Part shown: piece after piece, positions 61,126 through 64,000 of the stretch
How the letters are laid out: every line of letters begins with the position of its first letter
Numbering within the stretch: the stretch's first letter is position 1
Source of the DNA: CAWBRY01 sp963791295
Lineage (GTDB): Bacteria; Bacteroidota; Bacteroidia; Chitinophagales; Chitinophagaceae
Direction of reading: 5' to 3'
NCBI GenBank assembly: GCA_963791295.1
Contig: CAWBRY010000003.1
Location: 186,001-250,000, forward strand
DNA: 64,000 bases
The notes under the pieces: generated by a model
Databases searched by the model: none
The model's input: only the letters and a program-made list of their open reading frames with translations
What the model was told of the DNA's origin: nothing
Translations under genes and position numbers: made by a program

Positions 61126-61890
61126 TCATTCATGCACCAGGTATTTCTTCAACAATCCGATCCCCTTTCTAACTTCATCCCGGCCCTTTGATTCAATTCC
61201 GTACCAGCCTCGGTAGCCTGAATCCTTACTTGTCTGAATCATGGCGGCGGTCAATTCTTCGGTTGGCTGATTTCTGTAAGACATCCCTTTCGCAAACGGA
61301 GCTGTTTTTTTCAAATAGTTATAGTTGTCGAAATCATCACTGGGATTTCTCCAATCGGGGAAAGTACCCAAACGTGAATTGTTTACTTTTTTTAATAAGG
61401 CCAGCATCCATTCCGGATCATTCGACACTCCTCCGTGATTTTCTATTACGATATTCAGCCCGGATGGTGCTGCATATTCCAGCAAGCGAATGTAAGACTC
61501 CGATGCCCATTGTAACGCTTCTTCCTTGTTGGCATTCTCCGGACCGCGACAATTAGTTCGAATCGCATGGCAACCTAAATAATGGGCGATGTCAACCCAC
61601 TTCCGGTGATTGATCTCAAATTGTTTTCGTCCCTCGGGCGTATCAGAACATCCATCTCCTTCTTCATCCACCATAATGAGTACCATTTTCACATCGTAAG
61701 CGGCTGCATTCTGTTTCAATTTTTTTAGATACCCTTCTGTTGGCGATTCAAACAACGTATTTACGAACTCGATACCGTTCAAGTCAAAGTCTTCGCGCGC
61801 GATCCTTGGAAAATCCAGGTTTTTCCATTGTCCTGCCCGTATCTCTTCTACCAGCGCCCATTCTGCCAGTGATATGTCATCTGTGACCAT
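61126..61890 (-). CDS. Sugar phosphate isomerase/epimerase-like TIM barrel protein
   Basis: Protein of 254 aa in the AP endonuclease 2/xylose isomerase-like superfamily. Likely metal ligands are Glu in NIVIENHGG, Asp in LGTFPDWRN and Glu in YGIESKG. It lacks an export signal, unlike some relatives. Nine bases separate it from the upstream oxidoreductase gene, so the two form an operon and probably act on the same sugar or inositol-like compound. The compound is not known. Confidence 0.85.
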   Translation of the reverse strand: MVTDDISLAEWALVEEIRAGQWKNLDFPRIAREDFDLNGIEFVNTLFESPTEGYLKKLKQNAAAYDVKMVLIMVDEEGDGCSDTPEGRKQFEINHRKWVDIAHYLGCHAIRTNCRGPENANKEEALQWASESYIRLLEYAAPSGLNIVIENHGGVSNDPEWMLALLKKVNNSRLGTFPDWRNPSDDFDNYNYLKKTAPFAKGMSYRNQPTEELTAAMIQTSKDSGYRGWYGIESKGRDEVRKGIGLLKKYLVHE

Positions 61891-61899
61891 GTAATCTAT

Positions 61900-63405
61900 T
61901 TAAAGCTCCCAACCCTTGCGGTATTCGCGGTGAAGAAATTTATTCGCTTCGTCGTCGTTGGTGATTTTCATATTCTTTGAGTCATAGACCACTTTTTTCC
62001 CGGCTCTTAAAGCAACACCACCCAACAAAATAGTTTCAGTCACGGCTCTTGCATTTAAGAAACTGCCTGGTGACTGCGTTTTAGTTTTGAACGCATTGAT
62101 CCAGTGCTTCAGTCCATTTTCCATTACGTTTTCAGCTGCTTGTTTGCCATTCAAAAATGTTTTCATTTTGCTTTCTGGCAATAGTCTTGGGTTCTCATTT
62201 CTAAAGTCTGCTACTATTTTTCCTTTGTCACCTACAAACATCATTCCCTCAGCCTGCAGCGTTTCATTTTCCATTTCCTCCGGCGTATTGGGCTTCATGC
62301 CGCCATCATACCAGAATAGATCAAAGGCAGGCAAACGTTCCTGTTTTGGAAACTTAAATCGCACAATGCAGGAATGAGGAAATGCTACGCCATTGGGTTC
62401 GCGTTCACTTACATGATCGATGACAATGCTGGTGGTGGTGCCGAATGCCTCGGCTGATAAAGGCGGTGTATTTATTCCCATCGCCATGAACATAGGCCAG
62501 AGGCTATAATGTCCCATATCCGCAATGCTTCCTCCGCCGAAATCATACCATCCGCGAAAAACATTAAATGTGTAGTTCGGATGGTAAGGCCGATGAGGAA
62601 CCAGCCCCAGCCATAGCTCCCAATCAAATCCCTGGGGAACAGGTGGTGTATCGGTAGGATTGGCCGACCATTGGGGCCATACAGGTCGGTTGGACCAATT
62701 ATGAATTTCAAGAAGGTTTCCAATCATTCCGTCATTGATCCATTGTTTGACCTGGTCATTTCCGCTTTGCTTGCTCCATGCGAGGAGATGGGTGCTCACG
62801 CCTGTCTTTTCCGCGGTATCTATCGTCAGCCTGGCTTCGTACATGCGATTGGCAATGGGTTTATGGATAACCACATGCTTGCCTTTTTTCATGGCTGCAA
62901 TAGATATATATCCGTGAAGATGATCGGGTGTCATGATCTTTACGGCATCAATATCTTTTTCTTTTTCCAGCAATTCACGAAAATCTGCGTAAGAGTTACA
63001 TCCTTTAAAATTCGTGTCCTTCATCTTGCCATAATATTTTTCTACGAGGTATTTGCCTACGTCACGTCCACCCGGAACACCATCGAATGAAGCACCCCAG
63101 TTCGGCTCCTGGATCACTTCCCGGATCGAGTCGCGGATTTCGTTCTTTGACCAGTCAATATAATTCGTACTCATTTTGTTTGGGTCGCAAACAGATACAA
63201 TTTGTATTTCAGGATTAACGATCAACTCACACATTTCTCTTAGACCTTGAGTACCGCAACCAATATAGGCGATGTTGATCTTATCACTAGGGGCTATATG
63301 ACCAGGGCCACCCATTACGTGTCTGGGGATAATGGTAAAAGCTACCCCGGCTGCAGCGGCTGATCCAATAAATTCCCTTCGGTTGATGTTTTTTTTGCCA
63401 GACAT
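61900..63405 (-). CDS. Tat-exported Gfo/Idh/MocA family oxidoreductase
   Basis: Protein of 501 aa with a twin-arginine signal (NRREFIGSAAAAG, about 8-30), so it is exported folded with its cofactor. The NAD(P) fold starts with INIAYIGCGTQG; KGKHVVIHKPIA holds the catalytic-type Lys, and the C-terminal domain has FGGGSIADMGHYS. Such enzymes oxidise sugar hydroxyls or, in related cases, act as glycosidases by a redox route. It is the first gene of the pair with the isomerase-like gene. Confidence 0.92.
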   Translation of the reverse strand: MSGKKNINRREFIGSAAAAGVAFTIIPRHVMGGPGHIAPSDKINIAYIGCGTQGLREMCELIVNPEIQIVSVCDPNKMSTNYIDWSKNEIRDSIREVIQEPNWGASFDGVPGGRDVGKYLVEKYYGKMKDTNFKGCNSYADFRELLEKEKDIDAVKIMTPDHLHGYISIAAMKKGKHVVIHKPIANRMYEARLTIDTAEKTGVSTHLLAWSKQSGNDQVKQWINDGMIGNLLEIHNWSNRPVWPQWSANPTDTPPVPQGFDWELWLGLVPHRPYHPNYTFNVFRGWYDFGGGSIADMGHYSLWPMFMAMGINTPPLSAEAFGTTTSIVIDHVSEREPNGVAFPHSCIVRFKFPKQERLPAFDLFWYDGGMKPNTPEEMENETLQAEGMMFVGDKGKIVADFRNENPRLLPESKMKTFLNGKQAAENVMENGLKHWINAFKTKTQSPGSFLNARAVTETILLGGVALRAGKKVVYDSKNMKITNDDEANKFLHREYRKGWEL

Positions 63406-63650
63406 TTTCTCAGGTTTTATTTGATGATTAATATTTATTGAAGAAAGGAACGAAGAAGTCGATGATACTTGCTCAGAATTAAATTTACTAATTATTGGAT
63501 TCGATGCGAAAATTATTCCTCAACCTGGGGAACTTTTAAATCAGATTTCATTTACCTATTTAAGAGCTATCTAAAAATTTGGCTGACGCACAGGCTTGAT
63601 GTTTTCGGTAGTGTTTTTGACCCCATTATTAAAGCGTAATTTCCGCTATC

Positions 63651-64000
63651 ATGCAAAAAGTAAATAAGAGCTATTTCCGAAATTTTTTTAAGTCCAGGAC
63701 GAGGGTGATCATATTAGTCGTTGTCATTGCATTGATTATTTTCCGTCTTTACCTGCCAGTCATAGTAAAAAATTATGTGAATAGGACGCTCGATCGCATT
63801 CCCGGCTATCATGGATGGGTGGACGATATAGACATTTCATTGTGGAGAGGGGCCTATGTCATAAATGGCCTGCATTTATTCAAAGACGGAAATAAAAAAC
63901 CGATGCTTGATCTTCCCATAACGGACATTTCTATCGAATGGAGATCACTATTCCGTGGGAAAATAGTTAGCAAAGTAAAAATGATCCGACCCGAGTTCAA
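63651..64000 (+). CDS. AsmA/DUF748-like membrane-anchored protein (5' part, cut by window edge)
   Basis: The frame opens at 63651 and stays open to the last base, giving 116 codons so far. One membrane anchor (about 20-38) is followed by ILDRIPGYHGWV-type sequence: DRIPGYHGWVDDIDISLWRG and then VINGLHLFKDGN. This matches the start of DUF748/AsmA-like proteins, long beta-rich envelope proteins now linked to lipid transport between membranes. The remaining gene lies outside the window. Confidence 0.75.
   Translation, partial: MQKVNKSYFRNFFKSRTRVIILVVVIALIIFRLYLPVIVKNYVNRTLDRIPGYHGWVDDIDISLWRGAYVINGLHLFKDGNKKPMLDLPITDISIEWRSLFRGKIVSKVKMIRPEF

Overview
The window looks like the chromosome of a Bacteroidota member, most likely family Chitinophagaceae. 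Evidence for this: GC content that looks mid-40s by eye; secreted proteins that mature after ...AQ or ...SC; BlaR/BlaI, DUF5606, DUF5009-type and TPR-histidine-kinase families typical of the phylum; and promoters of the phylum's TTTG / TAnnTTTG type instead of TTGACA/TATAAT. I see no rRNA, tRNA, CRISPR array, prophage or classical insertion sequence. No stretch longer than 300 bases lacks a gene. Bases 1-156 and 63406-63650 hold nothing I can recognise.

Layout. 0.25-2.7 kb: a BlaR1-like membrane peptidase and BlaI-type repressor, overlapping by ATGA, behind two identical-core operators. 2.9-8.6 kb: TPR histidine kinase, MATE exporter, AI-2E family protein, L,D-transpeptidase. 8.7-9.4 kb: a DUF559 endonuclease gene bracketed by inverted GC-rich palindromes, a candidate small mobile unit. 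9.4-13 kb: a tightly overlapping pxpB-pxpC-pxpA 5-oxoprolinase operon ending in an NRAMP-fold transporter that lacks the metal-binding motifs. 13-16.5 kb: radical SAM/SPASM, DinB, MarR and DegT aminotransferase. 17-24 kb: rpoN coupled to an SGNH esterase, converging on an MBOAT acyltransferase - SGNH - glucosaminidase cluster (probable cell-surface acylation), then a PAP2-like membrane protein. 24-32 kb: core DNA metabolism (recA, uvrB, polA) with mgsA and a GNAT. 32-37.5 kb: small secreted proteins, DUF5606, M3 oligoendopeptidase, Fur, SCO1 and a MerC-domain protein, the last two divergently transcribed from a recognisable promoter pair. 37.5-42.6 kb: lysozyme, TPR membrane protein and unknown secreted proteins. 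42.8-50.5 kb: PcrA/UvrD helicase, Fic protein, HGSNAT-like acyltransferase, GH30 glycosidase, subtilase. 50.7-57 kb: ABC exporter, hydrolase, lipoproteins, amidohydrolase. 57-64 kb: htpG, Hsp20, two small unknown proteins, rhomboid protease, sugar isomerase-like and Tat-exported oxidoreductase pair, and the start of an AsmA/DUF748-like gene cut by the window edge.

The most unusual signal lies between the genes. At least eight short arrays have a seven-base period but different unit sequences (GTGAGTG, GAGAAGT, ATTGATT, CTAGATR). Most begin at or within a few bases of a stop codon, and several are arranged head-to-head so the transcript would fold. They resemble the heptanucleotide STRR repeats known from cyanobacteria. 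A second family is a 26-base sequence holding a 10-bp hairpin, present identically at 42774 and 57115. The DUF559 unit at 8.7-9.4 kb is the best candidate for an uncharacterised mobile system.
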